From the NCBI RefSeq assembly GCF_000497575.1, contig NZ_APJI01000023.1, forward strand, positions 62,001 through 126,000: a DNA stretch of 64,000 bases, in the 5' to 3' direction. Positions 28,092 through 37,521 of the stretch are shown here, piece by piece (within the stretch, counting starts at the first letter, position 1; every line of letters starts with the position of its first letter). A program made the position numbers and the translations under genes. The stretch is from Afipia sp. OHSU_II-C1 (GTDB lineage Bacteria; Pseudomonadota; Alphaproteobacteria; Rhizobiales; Xanthobacteraceae). The notes under the pieces were generated by a model that made no database searches, was not told where the DNA came from, and worked only from the letters and a program-made list of their open reading frames with translations.

Positions 28092-28574
28092 TCACATCGA
28101 CAGGAGGACGATCGGGGGACGGTAGAGAAGCTCGGGAGCTTCGCCGGAAATGCCGGCATCGGACGACGCAGCGATCGACGCGTGGATCATCGCTCGCGGT
28201 GTCAGCTCAAACAGGCTGGCAGGAATCGCGCTGACGCACATCATGCCGCAACAGGCCGGTGCGCTGCCGCCTTTCATGCCGGCATGATCGGCAGGCGCGC
28301 CGGTATCATCTGCCATCGCCATCGCGCTATGATCATGACCGTGATCGGCATGACCTTGATGCGCCATCGCCTCGTGCTGATGTCCGGAGTGCTGGGTCTG
28401 CACGACAACCGGCGAGCCTTCCGTCAGGCAATGCAGCGCCGCGGCGCTGTTGCCGATTGCAAATCCGGCGACCGGCATAAGAACGCACAGGGCATACAGC
28501 GCGACGAGAACGCGCGCCGCGTTGACCCTTGCTGCTCTGCCCAGCCTGTTCAGCATCCGGAACCGGAACCCCAT
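28092..28574 (-). CDS. His/Met/Cys-rich exported protein at the head of the copper cluster
   Basis: A protein of about 160 aa. The N-terminal hydrophobic segment (ARVLVALYALCVLMPVAGFA) is a signal peptide or anchor. The middle (residues about 60-110) is packed with His and Met (HSGHQHEAMAHQGHADHGHD) and is followed by ACCGMMC, a strong soft-metal-binding composition. The C-terminus is hydrophobic (LLYRPPIVLLSM). It resembles DUF2946-type proteins found with copper genes. The start is uncertain: 28574 and 28556 are ATG options, and the frame runs to a TTG at 28637. It is probably a periplasmic copper chelator or chaperone. Confidence 0.65.
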   Translation of the reverse strand: MGFRFRMLNRLGRAARVNAARVLVALYALCVLMPVAGFAIGNSAAALHCLTEGSPVVVQTQHSGHQHEAMAHQGHADHGHDHSAMAMADDTGAPADHAGMKGGSAPACCGMMCVSAIPASLFELTPRAMIHASIAASSDAGISGEAPELLYRPPIVLLSM

Positions 28575-28692
28575 GACGACCGCGCGGACGGCGACCGTTC
28601 GACATCGACCGATACTGTCAGATTGAGGATCAGGCAAGGACGGTTAGAACCCATTTGCCCAATCGCGACAATGCATCACGGTCAATTGAGCG

Positions 28693-29775
28693 CTACGGCA
28701 CCAGCACCAGGAAGAGGAACACCGCGAACATCACCAGATGGACCAGGCCGTACAGGATATTGGTGCGGCCCGTTCCGAATGTGGCAAGGCTGACCAGGAA
28801 GGTCATGACCAGCATCATGGTGTCGCGTGTCTCAAGACCGAGCACCAGCCGCTTGTCGAGGATGTAGGTGGCGATCGCAACGGCCGGGACGGTCAGACCG
28901 ATGGTGGCCAGCGAGGAGCCGAGCGCGAGGTTGATGCTCTTCTGCAGGTCGTTCTTGCGCGCGGCCGACAGCGCGGCGACGCCTTCCGGCAACAGGATCA
29001 ACAGCGCCACGACAACACCGGCAAACGCCGGCGGCGCACCGATGGCGGCAGCCCCCGCATCGACGACCAGAGAAAACTTCTTGGCCAGCATCACCACGCC
29101 GACCAGCGACACGAGCAAAAGAATCCCGCTGATCGTCAGCATACGGCTGGATGGCATGTGACCGTCATCTTCATCGCTTGCGCCTGCGATGAAGTAGTCA
29201 CGGTGCCGGATGGTCTGGGTGTAGAGGAACACGCCGTATAGCACGATGGTCACAACGCTGACAAAGCCGAGCTGGCTCGCCGAATAAACGGGGCCCGGCG
29301 TGGTTTCCGTGTAGTTCGGCAGGATCAGCGTGATGGTAGCAAGCACAATCAGCACACTCAGATAGACGTTCGCGCCGGTGACCTGAAAATCCTGCTCGCG
29401 ATAGCGCAAACTGCCAAAGAGAATGCAGATACCCACGAGGCCGTTGCACACGATCATCACCACCGCGAACACCGTATCGCGCGCCAGCGTCGGTACGCCG
29501 CTTTCGCCGAGCATGATGGTGGCGATCAGCGCAACCTCGATGATCGTGACCGAGAGGGTCAGTAGCAGCGTGCCGAACGGCTCGCCAATCCTGTGAGCGA
29601 TCACCTCGGCGTGGTGCACGGCGGCAAACACAGTGCCGAACAGAACGACAAGCAGCACCGCTGCAAAGACAAGCCCGGCGGGAGAGCGGGTAAAACCGAT
29701 GCCAAGCCCGGGAATTTCGGTAGCGATGTAAAGCAAAACGGCCAGCGCGGGATAGACCCAGGCTGACCGCGGCAT
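28693..29775 (-). CDS. chaA: Calcium/cation:proton antiporter, ChaA family
   Basis: A protein of about 360 aa with ten to eleven helices and the two inverted repeats of the CaCA superfamily: LSVTIIEVALIATIML near residues 75-90 and ALLILLPEGVAALSAARKN near 255-275. Each carries the membrane glutamate needed for cation exchange. An acidic cytosolic loop (GASDEDDGHM) lies between the halves. The start at 29775 is preferred because AGGGGA lies six bases upstream; ATG at 29793 is an alternative. It lies 55 bases upstream of the copper-cluster gene frame on the same strand. Confidence 0.9.
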   Translation of the reverse strand: MPRSAWVYPALAVLLYIATEIPGLGIGFTRSPAGLVFAAVLLVVLFGTVFAAVHHAEVIAHRIGEPFGTLLLTLSVTIIEVALIATIMLGESGVPTLARDTVFAVVMIVCNGLVGICILFGSLRYREQDFQVTGANVYLSVLIVLATITLILPNYTETTPGPVYSASQLGFVSVVTIVLYGVFLYTQTIRHRDYFIAGASDEDDGHMPSSRMLTISGILLLVSLVGVVMLAKKFSLVVDAGAAAIGAPPAFAGVVVALLILLPEGVAALSAARKNDLQKSINLALGSSLATIGLTVPAVAIATYILDKRLVLGLETRDTMMLVMTFLVSLATFGTGRTNILYGLVHLVMFAVFLFLVLVP

Positions 29776-29907
29776 GTGTGTTTGTCCCCTCATGCGTTCA
29801 CTCTAACGGCACGATTGCAAAAGACCTAGCCAGCTAGGGGGAAATTTGCACCCGGAAGCAAGATGCCTTAACCAAAAAGGACTGTTTTTGGGAAGGAAAC
29901 GAAAAGA

Positions 29908-30294
29908 ATGTTCTCTCACGTCATGGTCGGGACAAATGATCTCGATCGCGCCAAGGCTTTCTACGACAATCTGCTGGGCACGCTCGGCGTGCCGCCGGCC
30001 ATCGTCGATCGCCATCGCATCTTTTACCGCACCAAAACCGGGACGTTTTCGGTTTCCAGGCCCATCGACGGCAAGCCTGCCACCCCAGCCAATGGCGGGA
30101 CGATTGGGTTTGCTGCCGCTTCGACCGAAGCGGCCGATGCCTGGCATGCGGCCGGGATCGCGAATGGAGGCACAACCTGCGAAGATCCGCCGGGCATTCG
30201 CGAAGGCGGCGGCGTCAAGCTGTACATCGCCTATCTGCGCGACCTGGACGGCAACAAGCTCTGCGCGATCCATCGATTGCCAAGAGAGGCGTAA
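29908..30294 (+). CDS. VOC-superfamily (glyoxalase-fold) protein
   Basis: A 128-aa protein with one vicinal-oxygen-chelate domain. The family starts with a His near the N-terminus (MFSHVMVGTNDLDRAKAFYD) and ends with a metal-binding Glu position in YLRDLDGNKLCAIH, where the aligned residue appears to be Asp/Asn-Lys rather than Glu. Members include glyoxalases, dioxygenases and resistance proteins, so the substrate is open. AAGGAAAC lies upstream of the ATG, and a strong terminator follows immediately. Confidence 0.8.
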   Translation: MFSHVMVGTNDLDRAKAFYDNLLGTLGVPPAIVDRHRIFYRTKTGTFSVSRPIDGKPATPANGGTIGFAAASTEAADAWHAAGIANGGTTCEDPPGIREGGGVKLYIAYLRDLDGNKLCAIHRLPREA

Positions 30295-30297
30295 CAA

Positions 30298-30326
30298 AAA
30301 AGGCCGTGCATGCAGCACGGCCTTTT
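30298..30326 (+). terminator. Rho-independent terminator after the VOC gene
   Basis: A perfect 12-bp stem AAAAGGCCGTGC / GCACGGCCTTTT with 5-base loop ATGCA begins 3 bases after the stop. The A-rich and T-rich arms make it work in both directions, so it may also end the minus-strand pnt operon, whose last gene stops at 30357. Confidence 0.9.
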
Positions 30327-30356
30327 GCTTTCGCGAATGGAAAGGCTGATGCGCGC

Positions 30357-31757
30357 CTACATCGCCTTGACGATGTTTTCGGTCATCTTCTTGGCGTCGC
30401 CCAGCAGCATCATGGTGTTGTCACGATAGAACAGCGGGTTGTCGACGCCGGCGTAACCGGACGCCAGCGAGCGCTTGATGAACATCACGGTGCCGGCCTT
30501 CCAGACCTGCAGCACCGGCATGCCATAGATCGGCGACTTCGGATCTTCTTCCGCCGCCGGGTTGGTCACGTCGTTGGCGCCGATCACGAAAGCCACGTCC
30601 GCCTGCGCGAATTCCGAGTTGATGTCCTCGAGCTCGAACACCTCGTCGTAAGGCACGTTGGCTTCGGCCAGCAGCACGTTCATGTGGCCGGGCATGCGGC
30701 CTGCCACCGGATGAATCGCGTACTTCACCTCGACGCCTTCCTTCTTCAGCGTGTCGGCCATTTCGCGAAGGGCGTGCTGCGCCTGCGCCACCGCCATGCC
30801 GTAGCCCGGCACGATGATGACCTTCTGCGCGTTCTTCATGATGAAGGCCGCATCGTCGGCGGAGCCGAGCTTGACCGGCTTCACTTCGCCGGTGCCAGCG
30901 GCACCGGCCGCGGCCGTCTCGCCGCCGAAGCCGCCGAGGATCACCGAGATGAAGGAACGGTTCATCGCGTGGCACATGATGTAGGACAGGATCGCACCCG
31001 ACGAGCCGACCAGCGCGCCAGTGATGATCAGCGCCGAGTTGCCGAGGGTGAAACCGATGCCGGCCGCCGCCCAGCCCGAATACGAGTTGAGCATCGAGAT
31101 CACGACCGGCATGTCCGCGCCGCCGATCGGAATGATCAGCAGGGCGCCGAGCACCAGCGCGATGATGGTGATGAGCCAGAAGTCCACCTGGCTCTGCGAC
31201 ACCACGAGGCCGTAGATGAAATAGACCAGCGCCAGCGCAAGCACGATGTTGATGATATGGCGTGCCGGCAGGATGATCGGCGCGCCGCTCATGCGGCCCG
31301 ACAGTTTCAGGAACGCGATTACCGAGCCTGTGAATGTGAGAGCGCCGATGGCGACGCCGAGCGACATTTCGACAAGGCTGGAGGCGTGGATGTTGCCACG
31401 GGTGCCGATGTCGAACGCGGCAGGCGCGTAGAACGCGCCGGCTGCCACCAGCACCGCCGCCATACCGACCAGCGAGTGGAAGGCAGCGACCAGTTCCGGC
31501 ATCGAGGTCATCGGCACGCGGCGGGCGATCACCGCGCCGATGCCGCCGCCAATGGCGATACCGAGGATCACGAGAATCCAGCCGATTTGGCCCGACGGCG
31601 GATGCGCCGCCAGCGTGGTGGCGATTGCGATGGTCATGCCGACCATGCCGAAGAAGTTGCCCTGGCGGGAGGACGCGGGACTCGACAAGCCGCGCAGCGA
31701 GAGAATGAAAAGGACGCCTGCGACCAGATAGAGCAGCGCCGAAATGTTAGCGTTCAT
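30357..31757 (-). CDS. pntB: NAD(P) transhydrogenase subunit beta
   Basis: A 466-aa subunit. The N-terminal two-thirds forms about nine membrane helices of the proton channel. The C-terminal 180 residues form the NADP(H)-binding domain III, with VIIVPGYGMAVAQAQHAL, PVAGRMPGHMNVLLAEA and IGANDVTNPAAEEDPKSPIYGMP. The complex couples hydride transfer from NADH to NADP+ with proton entry and supplies NADPH. The start at 31757 matches the family N-terminus and lies 13 bases after pntAB. Confidence 0.96.
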   Translation of the reverse strand: MNANISALLYLVAGVLFILSLRGLSSPASSRQGNFFGMVGMTIAIATTLAAHPPSGQIGWILVILGIAIGGGIGAVIARRVPMTSMPELVAAFHSLVGMAAVLVAAGAFYAPAAFDIGTRGNIHASSLVEMSLGVAIGALTFTGSVIAFLKLSGRMSGAPIILPARHIINIVLALALVYFIYGLVVSQSQVDFWLITIIALVLGALLIIPIGGADMPVVISMLNSYSGWAAAGIGFTLGNSALIITGALVGSSGAILSYIMCHAMNRSFISVILGGFGGETAAAGAAGTGEVKPVKLGSADDAAFIMKNAQKVIIVPGYGMAVAQAQHALREMADTLKKEGVEVKYAIHPVAGRMPGHMNVLLAEANVPYDEVFELEDINSEFAQADVAFVIGANDVTNPAAEEDPKSPIYGMPVLQVWKAGTVMFIKRSLASGYAGVDNPLFYRDNTMMLLGDAKKMTENIVKAM

Positions 31758-31770
31758 GTGCCCCGCCCCG

Positions 31771-32091
31771 TCACTTCTGCTTCTTCTTGTACATCGCCAG
31801 CATGCGCTGGGTGACAAGGAAGCCGCCAAATATGTTGATGCATGCGAAAACCAGCGCGACGAAACCGAACGCGCGGGCCCAGAGCGGGCCGTCGTCGTTG
31901 CCGACCAGCGCAACGCCGGTCGCCAGCAGCGCACCGACCACGATGACCGACGAAATCGCGTTGGTGACCGACATCAGCGGCGTATGAAGCGCAGGCGTCA
32001 CCGACCACACCACGAAATAACCCACGAAAACCGCGAGAACGAAAATCGACAACCGGAAGACAAACGGGTCGACAGCCTCAATTCCATGCAT
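31771..32091 (-). CDS. pntAB: NAD(P) transhydrogenase subunit alpha, membrane part
   Basis: A 106-aa three-helix membrane protein that corresponds to the C-terminal part of E. coli Pnt[36 protein letters not shown] is the conserved core, and it ends with a basic tail (YKKKQK). In most alphaproteobacteria the alpha chain is split into two genes, as here. AAGGAGAG lies upstream of the ATG at 32091, 11 bases after pntAA. Confidence 0.95.
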   Translation of the reverse strand: MHGIEAVDPFVFRLSIFVLAVFVGYFVVWSVTPALHTPLMSVTNAISSVIVVGALLATGVALVGNDDGPLWARAFGFVALVFACINIFGGFLVTQRMLAMYKKKQK

Positions 32092-32102
32092 GTCGGCTCT
32101 CC

Positions 32103-33230
32103 TTATGCTTTCGGCTGAAAATTCGGATGGATGACAGCGCCGTCCTTGGTCAGCGCGGTGGCCTTCACCAGTTCGTCGTCCCACTTCACGGCGAGCGACT
32201 TGGCGGCCTTGTCGTAAAGCGTCTCGATGAACGACAGCAGGTTGCGTGCGTAAAGGCTCGATGCCGATGCCGCGACTTTGCCGGCCAGATTGGTGTAGCC
32301 GACGATCTTGACGCCGCCGACATCAGCCACTTCGTTGGCCTTCGCGCCCTCGACGTTGCCGCCGCGCTCGACCGCGAGATCGACCAGCACGGACCCTGGC
32401 TTCATCGACGCCACCATCTCGGCGGTGATGAGCTTTGGCGCCGGACGGCCCGGGATCAGCGCCGTGGTGATGACGATGTCCTGCTTCTTGATGTGCTCCG
32501 CCGTGAGCGCGGCCTGCTTGGCCTGATACTCTTTCGACATTTCCTTGGCGTAGCCGCCGGCGGTCTGCGCGTTCTTGAATTCCTCGTCCTCGACGGCAAG
32601 GAACTTGGCGCCCAGCGATTCAACCTGCTCCTTCGTCGCAGGCCGCACGTCGGTCGCGGTGACCACGGCGCCGAGGCGGCGGGCGGTCGCGATCGCCTGC
32701 AATCCGGCGACGCCGACGCCCATCACGAAGACCTTCGCCGCGGGCACAGTGCCGGCCGCGGTCATCATCATCGGGAAGGCGCGGCCGAAGGCTTCAGCCG
32801 CTTCGACCACGGCGCGGTAGCCGGCGAGGTTCGCCTGCGAGGACAGCACGTCCATGACCTGCGCGCGGGTGATGCGCGGCATCAGCTCCATCGCGAAGGC
32901 CGAGACACCGGCATCGGCCAGCGCCTTCAGCGCGGCTTCGTTGCCGTAGGGGTCCATGATCGCAATGACCAGGGCGCCCTTCTTGTACCTGGCAACTTCA
33001 GATGCCTCGGGACGCTTTACCTTGATGACGATGTCGGCGTCTTTCACCGCATCGGCGCTGACAACAGCGCCCGCAGCCTCATAGTCCGCGTCCAGCACGC
33101 CGGACTTGATGCCCGCGCCAGGCTCGATCGCAACGTCGATCCCCAGCGCCTTGAATTTCTTGACTGTGTCGGGCGTCGCCGCAACACGCGGCTCCGCCGC
33201 ATCGACTTCCTTGGCTATCGCAATTTTCAT
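32103..33230 (-). CDS. pntAA: NAD(P) transhydrogenase subunit alpha, NAD-binding part
   Basis: A 375-aa soluble domain I of transhydrogenase, related to alanine dehydrogenase. It has [20 protein letters not shown] at the start, the Rossmann motif [17 protein letters not shown] near residues 167-183, and [20 protein letters not shown] later. It binds NADH and hands hydride to domain III of PntB. The start at 33230 has GGGAGG just upstream. It is the first gene of the three-gene pnt set and 71 bases downstream of the tiny CoxIV gene. Confidence 0.96.
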   Translation of the reverse strand: MKIAIAKEVDAAEPRVAATPDTVKKFKALGIDVAIEPGAGIKSGVLDADYEAAGAVVSADAVKDADIVIKVKRPEASEVARYKKGALVIAIMDPYGNEAALKALADAGVSAFAMELMPRITRAQVMDVLSSQANLAGYRAVVEAAEAFGRAFPMMMTAAGTVPAAKVFVMGVGVAGLQAIATARRLGAVVTATDVRPATKEQVESLGAKFLAVEDEEFKNAQTAGGYAKEMSKEYQAKQAALTAEHIKKQDIVITTALIPGRPAPKLITAEMVASMKPGSVLVDLAVERGGNVEGAKANEVADVGGVKIVGYTNLAGKVAASASSLYARNLLSFIETLYDKAAKSLAVKWDDELVKATALTKDGAVIHPNFQPKA

Positions 33231-33301
33231 GACGCCTCCCGCAGCCGTTCGGCCGCGCATGACTTAATCACCGGCCACGCTGCCGGTACAACGAATTTCA
33301 A

Positions 33302-33454
33302 TCAGGTGAGAAAGATCGCCATCAGGGCGACGATGGCGACGACGGCGATCGTGCCGTACTTCGTCATCATGAGAAAACCTTCGTAGGTCTGCTCGTGCGC
33401 GGGATAGTCCATGCCATCCGCCGTGGTGTACGCAACTTCGTTGTGGTCGGCCAT
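33302..33454 (-). CDS. aa3-type cytochrome c oxidase subunit IV
   Basis: A 50-aa protein: a polar N-terminus (MADHNEVAYTTADGMDYPAH), then EQTYEGFLMMTKYGTIAVVA and a single membrane helix ending IFLT. The EHxxTYxGF(L)xxxKYGT pattern is that of bacterial aa3 oxidase subunit IV (PF07835), a small stabilising subunit. GGAGGGG lies upstream of the ATG at 33454, and TGA is at 33302-33304. It is on the same strand as pntAA and 71 bases upstream of it. The other oxidase subunits are not in this window. Confidence 0.88.
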   Translation of the reverse strand: MADHNEVAYTTADGMDYPAHEQTYEGFLMMTKYGTIAVVAIVALMAIFLT

Positions 33455-33642
33455 CGATCCCCTCCAGCGCCATCCTCAATTGTGACGCGAATTAGCCCAA
33501 TTGCGAGACAAGGGCAACTTTCGTCGTAGGTGCATTCAGGATTAAACACGCCTGCATGCAAGCCATGCAATGGCCCCCGCGGAAAATTTCCGCAATGCGG
33601 AACGGGAGGGCCTCCACACCGGGCCATTGCTTCAAATAGAGG

Positions 33643-35520
33643 CTACCCCATCGTCTCCAGCTCGGCGATCAGGCTCTCGATCACCGACAGCCCGCCGTCC
33701 CAGAACCTGGGATCCTTGGCATCCAGCCCAAACGGTTGGAGCAATTCGGAATAATGTTTCGTGCCGCCCGCCGAAAGCATGTCGAGATAACGCTCCGCGA
33801 AGCCTTCCGAGGCATTCTCGTAGACCGCATAAAGCGAATTTACGAGACAGTCGCCAAAGGCATAGGCGTAAACATAGAAAGGCGAATGGATGAAATGCGG
33901 GATGTACATCCAGTACGTCTCGTAGCCTGGCTTGATCTCGATCGCGGGGCCAAGGCTTTCGCCCTGCACGCTGAGCCAGATTTCGCCGATACGCTCGGCG
34001 GTGAGCTCGCCGTTGCGTCGCTCGGTGTGAACCGCACGCTCGAACGAGTAGAACGCGATCTGGCGCACAACCGTATTGATCATGTCCTCGACCTTGCCGG
34101 CGAGCAGCGCCTGACGCTCCTTCGCGTTTTTGGTCTGGGCCAAGAGCCGCTTGAAGGTCAGCATCTCGCCGAACACGCTGGCGGTCTCGGCCAGCGTCAG
34201 CGGCGTCGGCGCCATCAGCGCGCCCTGCTTTGCAGCAAGCACCTGATGCACGCCATGGCCAAGCTCATGCGCGAGCGTCATGACGTCGCGCGGCTTGCCC
34301 TGATAATTCATCAGCACATAGGGATGCGCCGACGGCGTGGTCGGATGCGAGAACGCGCCCGGCGCCTTGCCCGGACGCACCGGCGCATCGATCCAGCGAT
34401 CATCGAAGAAGCGTTCCGCGATGCTCGCCATCTGCGGCGAGAAATCGCCGTAGGCTTTCAGAATCGTGCTCTTGGCGTCATTCCATCCGATCTGGCTTTT
34501 CGCAGCGAACGGCAGCGGGGCGTTGCGGTCCCAGTAGGGCAGCGTCTTCTTTTTGAACCAGCGCGCCTTCATCTTGTAATATCTGTGAGAGAGCCGCGGA
34601 TACGCCGCGCGCACCGAGGCGACAAGCGCATCGACGACCTCGCGCTCAACCCGGTTCGCCAGATGCCGCGAATCCGCGATGTCCTGAAAGCCGCGCCAGC
34701 GATCGGAAATTTCCTTGTCCTTGGCCAGCGTGTTGGTGATCAGCGCGAAGGTGCGCTCGTTGGCCTTGAAGGTTTTCGTCAGCGCCTGTGCGGCAGCCTT
34801 GCGCTTGTCCGGCGCACGGTCCTGCAACAGCGTCAGCGTGGGCTCGATGGCCAGCTCCTTGCCCGCCACCTTGAAACGCAGGCCTGCGATGGTCTGGTCG
34901 AACTGCCTGTTCCACGCGCCATAGGCAGTCTGCGATTTTTCATGGAACAGTTGCTCGACGCGGTCCTCGAGCTGATACGGCTTGTCCTTGCGCAGGTCCT
35001 CGATCCACGGCCGGTAATGATTGAGCGATGGCGTTCCCATCGCGCGCTTGATCACCTCGTCATCGACGCGGTTGAGTTCGAGCGCGAAGAACAGGAGATG
35101 GGTCGAAGCTGCAGTGATGCGCTCGGAGATGTCGCCATAGAATTTCGAGATCGCCGCATCGACCGTGTTGCCCGCGTGCGCGAGCCCGGCATAGGACGCC
35201 AGCCGCCCGGCGAGATCGTCGATCGCCTCATAGCTTCTGATCGCTTCGGCAAGCCACTCACCGCCGTCCGACGCAGCAACCTGTTCCGCGATCTTGCCCT
35301 TATAGGCGTTCTCGAACGCCACGCAGTCGGCATCAAGCTTGTCGAGATCGCGTGTCACCTCGGGCGCATCGATCGCCGGATAGAGGTCGGTCAAATTCCA
35401 CTCGGGCAATTTGGCTGCCTTGCCCGGCGCACCGGACGCCTTTCTGGCAGGAGCTTTCGCCTTGGGAGCGGTTTTCGATTTTGCCGGAGATTTGCGGAGA
35501 GCCGATGTGCGCGAAGCCAT
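33643..35520 (-). CDS. pepF: Oligoendopeptidase F-type metallopeptidase (M3 family)
   Basis: A 625-aa cytoplasmic zinc peptidase. The catalytic HELGHGVHQ motif (HExxH with the two zinc histidines and catalytic Glu) lies near residue 415. LPEWNLTDLYPAIDAPEV near residue 38 is the usual PepF opening, and YVLMNYQGKPRDVMTLAHELG precedes the active site. The first 35 residues are a Lys/Ala-rich extension seen in rhizobial members. It degrades oligopeptides of about 7-17 residues. It stands alone on the minus strand and is divergent from the NtrC-type regulator. Confidence 0.92.
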   Translation of the reverse strand: MASRTSALRKSPAKSKTAPKAKAPARKASGAPGKAAKLPEWNLTDLYPAIDAPEVTRDLDKLDADCVAFENAYKGKIAEQVAASDGGEWLAEAIRSYEAIDDLAGRLASYAGLAHAGNTVDAAISKFYGDISERITAASTHLLFFALELNRVDDEVIKRAMGTPSLNHYRPWIEDLRKDKPYQLEDRVEQLFHEKSQTAYGAWNRQFDQTIAGLRFKVAGKELAIEPTLTLLQDRAPDKRKAAAQALTKTFKANERTFALITNTLAKDKEISDRWRGFQDIADSRHLANRVEREVVDALVASVRAAYPRLSHRYYKMKARWFKKKTLPYWDRNAPLPFAAKSQIGWNDAKSTILKAYGDFSPQMASIAERFFDDRWIDAPVRPGKAPGAFSHPTTPSAHPYVLMNYQGKPRDVMTLAHELGHGVHQVLAAKQGALMAPTPLTLAETASVFGEMLTFKRLLAQTKNAKERQALLAGKVEDMINTVVRQIAFYSFERAVHTERRNGELTAERIGEIWLSVQGESLGPAIEIKPGYETYWMYIPHFIHSPFYVYAYAFGDCLVNSLYAVYENASEGFAERYLDMLSAGGTKHYSELLQPFGLDAKDPRFWDGGLSVIESLIAELETMG

Positions 35521-35674
35521 ATTTCAATCCGTGATGTTCAAGATCGTGCGGGACGCGTGACGATTGCAGCAGTTGTGGACAAAGCCAACTCTTAAGAGGT
35601 CGTTAATCTGCGTCGGCCAGAGTGCCCCGATTCGAGACATGTTGTTGAGATAGTCCAGAGTTGCGGGGAATGCC

Positions 35675-37189
35675 ATGGTTGCGACTGTTCTGATTGCCGA
35701 CGACGATGCCGTACAGCGGCGCCTCGTCGAGAACATGGTGCAGCGCTGCGGTTACGACGCCGTGACAGTGGACAGCGGCGATGCCGCCCTCGCCCATCTG
35801 ATCGATCCCGACACGAAACCCGTCGATGCCCTGGTGCTCGATCTCGTCATGCCCGGCCTCGACGGTATGGGCGTGCTGGCCAAGATTCGTGATCTCGGCC
35901 TCGATCTGCCCGTGATCGTGCAGACCGCCCATGGCGGCATCGACAATGTGGTGTCCGCGATGCGGGCCGGGGCGCACGATTTCGTGGTGAAACCGGTCGG
36001 CATCGAGCGCCTGCAGGTGTCGCTGCGCAACGCGCTTAACGCCAGCGCGCTGAAGGGCGAACTGCAGCGCATCCGCCACCGCCGCGAAGGCAAGCTCACT
36101 TTCGCCGACATCGTTACCCGTTCCGAGACGATGAATCATGTCATCGCGATGGGCAAGAAGGCTGCATCGTCCACGATTCCGGTGCTGATCGAGGGCGAAT
36201 CCGGCGTCGGCAAGGAACTGATCGCCCGCGCCATCCACGGCTCCTCCGAGCGCAGCGCCAAGCCGTTCATCACCGTGAACTGCGGCGCGATCCCGGACAA
36301 TCTCGTGGAGTCGCTGCTGTTCGGTCACGAGAAGGGTGCGTTCACCGGCGCCACCGAGCGCCACGCCGGCAAATTCGTTGAAGCCAATGGCGGCACGCTG
36401 TTCCTCGACGAGATCAGCGAACTGCCGCTGGCGGCGCAGGTGAAACTGCTGCGCGCCTTGCAGCAGGGCGAGGTCGAAGCCGTCGGCGGGCGCAAGCCGG
36501 TCAAGGTCGATGTCCGTATCGTATCGGCGACCAACCGCAATCTGCTCAATCAGGTGAAGGCCGGCGCCTTCCGCGAAGACCTGTTTTACCGGCTGCATGT
36601 GCTGCCGCTGACGATTCCGCCGTTGCGGACGCGCCGCGAGGACATCCCGCATCTGGTCCGTCACTTCATGGCGCGCATCGCCGCCGAAGAGAACCGGCCG
36701 GTCACCGGCGTCAGCGGCGAAGCGATGTCGCTGCTCGGACAGATGCCCTGGCCGGGCAATGTCCGTCAGCTCGAAAACGCCGTGTACCGTGCCGTCGTCA
36801 TGAGCGATGGCGGCCAGCTCGGGCCGGATGACTTTCCCCAGACCGGTGGGGTGCCGGCGGCTGCAATGACCGACGCCGAACCGGTGATTTTGGACAGTCC
36901 CCCCTCGTCGCCGACTGATGTTGTTTCCGGTGCCGAAATACCTATCGCTCCTGCTTCTGCGCCCCATCGGTCGGCGCCGGTCTACGGCACCCTGGCCATG
37001 CTGGGCGAGGATGGCGAGGTCCGGCCGCTCGACGACATGGAAGCCGAAACCATCCGGTTCGCCATCGCCCATTACCGCGGACAAATGTCCGAAGTCGCGC
37101 GGCGGCTGAAAATCGGACGCTCGACGCTGTACCGGAAAATCGACGAGGCTGCGGCCTCCGGCAGGGAACCCATCGCCCCCTCACGCTAA
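35675..37189 (+). CDS. Sigma-54-dependent response regulator (NtrC family)
   Basis: A 504-aa protein with three domains. The receiver domain covers residues 4-120, with acidic D9-D11 and phospho-acceptor D56. The AAA+ domain (about 145-375) has Walker A GESGVGKE (174-181), the sigma-54 contact loop GAFTGA (221-226) and Walker B GTLFLDEI. The C-terminal Fis-type helix-turn-helix (about 455-495) contains [19 protein letters not shown] Pro/Ser-rich linker joins the last two. No histidine kinase gene is adjacent, so it is an orphan response regulator. It precedes an L,D-transpeptidase gene on the same strand, a possible target. Confidence 0.92.
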   Translation: MVATVLIADDDAVQRRLVENMVQRCGYDAVTVDSGDAALAHLIDPDTKPVDALVLDLVMPGLDGMGVLAKIRDLGLDLPVIVQTAHGGIDNVVSAMRAGAHDFVVKPVGIERLQVSLRNALNASALKGELQRIRHRREGKLTFADIVTRSETMNHVIAMGKKAASSTIPVLIEGESGVGKELIARAIHGSSERSAKPFITVNCGAIPDNLVESLLFGHEKGAFTGATERHAGKFVEANGGTLFLDEISELPLAAQVKLLRALQQGEVEAVGGRKPVKVDVRIVSATNRNLLNQVKAGAFREDLFYRLHVLPLTIPPLRTRREDIPHLVRHFMARIAAEENRPVTGVSGEAMSLLGQMPWPGNVRQLENAVYRAVVMSDGGQLGPDDFPQTGGVPAAAMTDAEPVILDSPPSSPTDVVSGAEIPIAPASAPHRSAPVYGTLAMLGEDGEVRPLDDMEAETIRFAIAHYRGQMSEVARRLKIGRSTLYRKIDEAAASGREPIAPSR

Positions 37190-37521
37190 CGCGAATCACG
37201 CCCTGACATGGAACGAATGCACGGCTTTTTCGCTTCTCTGTTTGAACCGTTGCGAGCCGGTGACAGACAGAGGAAAAGCGCGCGGCAATGCGCGCAAATC
37301 GTTGCAAGAAATGCCGAATTGAAGTCATTTCTCTGGAGTTGACTTCGAGTTGATCCGGCGGCGACTGGCCGCTTCAAGCTGGCGCGTGTACCGTTTCGCA
37401 GTGTTTTCAATGCGGGATTGCGTAGCAAAGTCCGATCAAGCCGGCGCTTTTGCAACAGGTACTGACGGAAACCATCATGAGCTGTTCCATGCGGGAGCAG
37501 TGTCGTCCAAGGGGTGCGAGA
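37190..37521 (+). other. Leader region of the L,D-transpeptidase gene
   Basis: These 332 bases between the NtrC-type regulator and the L,D-transpeptidase hold no convincing gene or terminator. A short direct repeat, GAAGTCA/GACTTCGAGTTGA, occurs around 37322-37354. No GG-N10-GC sigma-54 site is visible. Confidence 0.35.

Noticed and set aside
30306-31814. Plus-strand open frame of 502 codons
   Set aside because: It is the antisense shadow of pntB, rich in His, Arg and Asp, and lacks a ribosome site.
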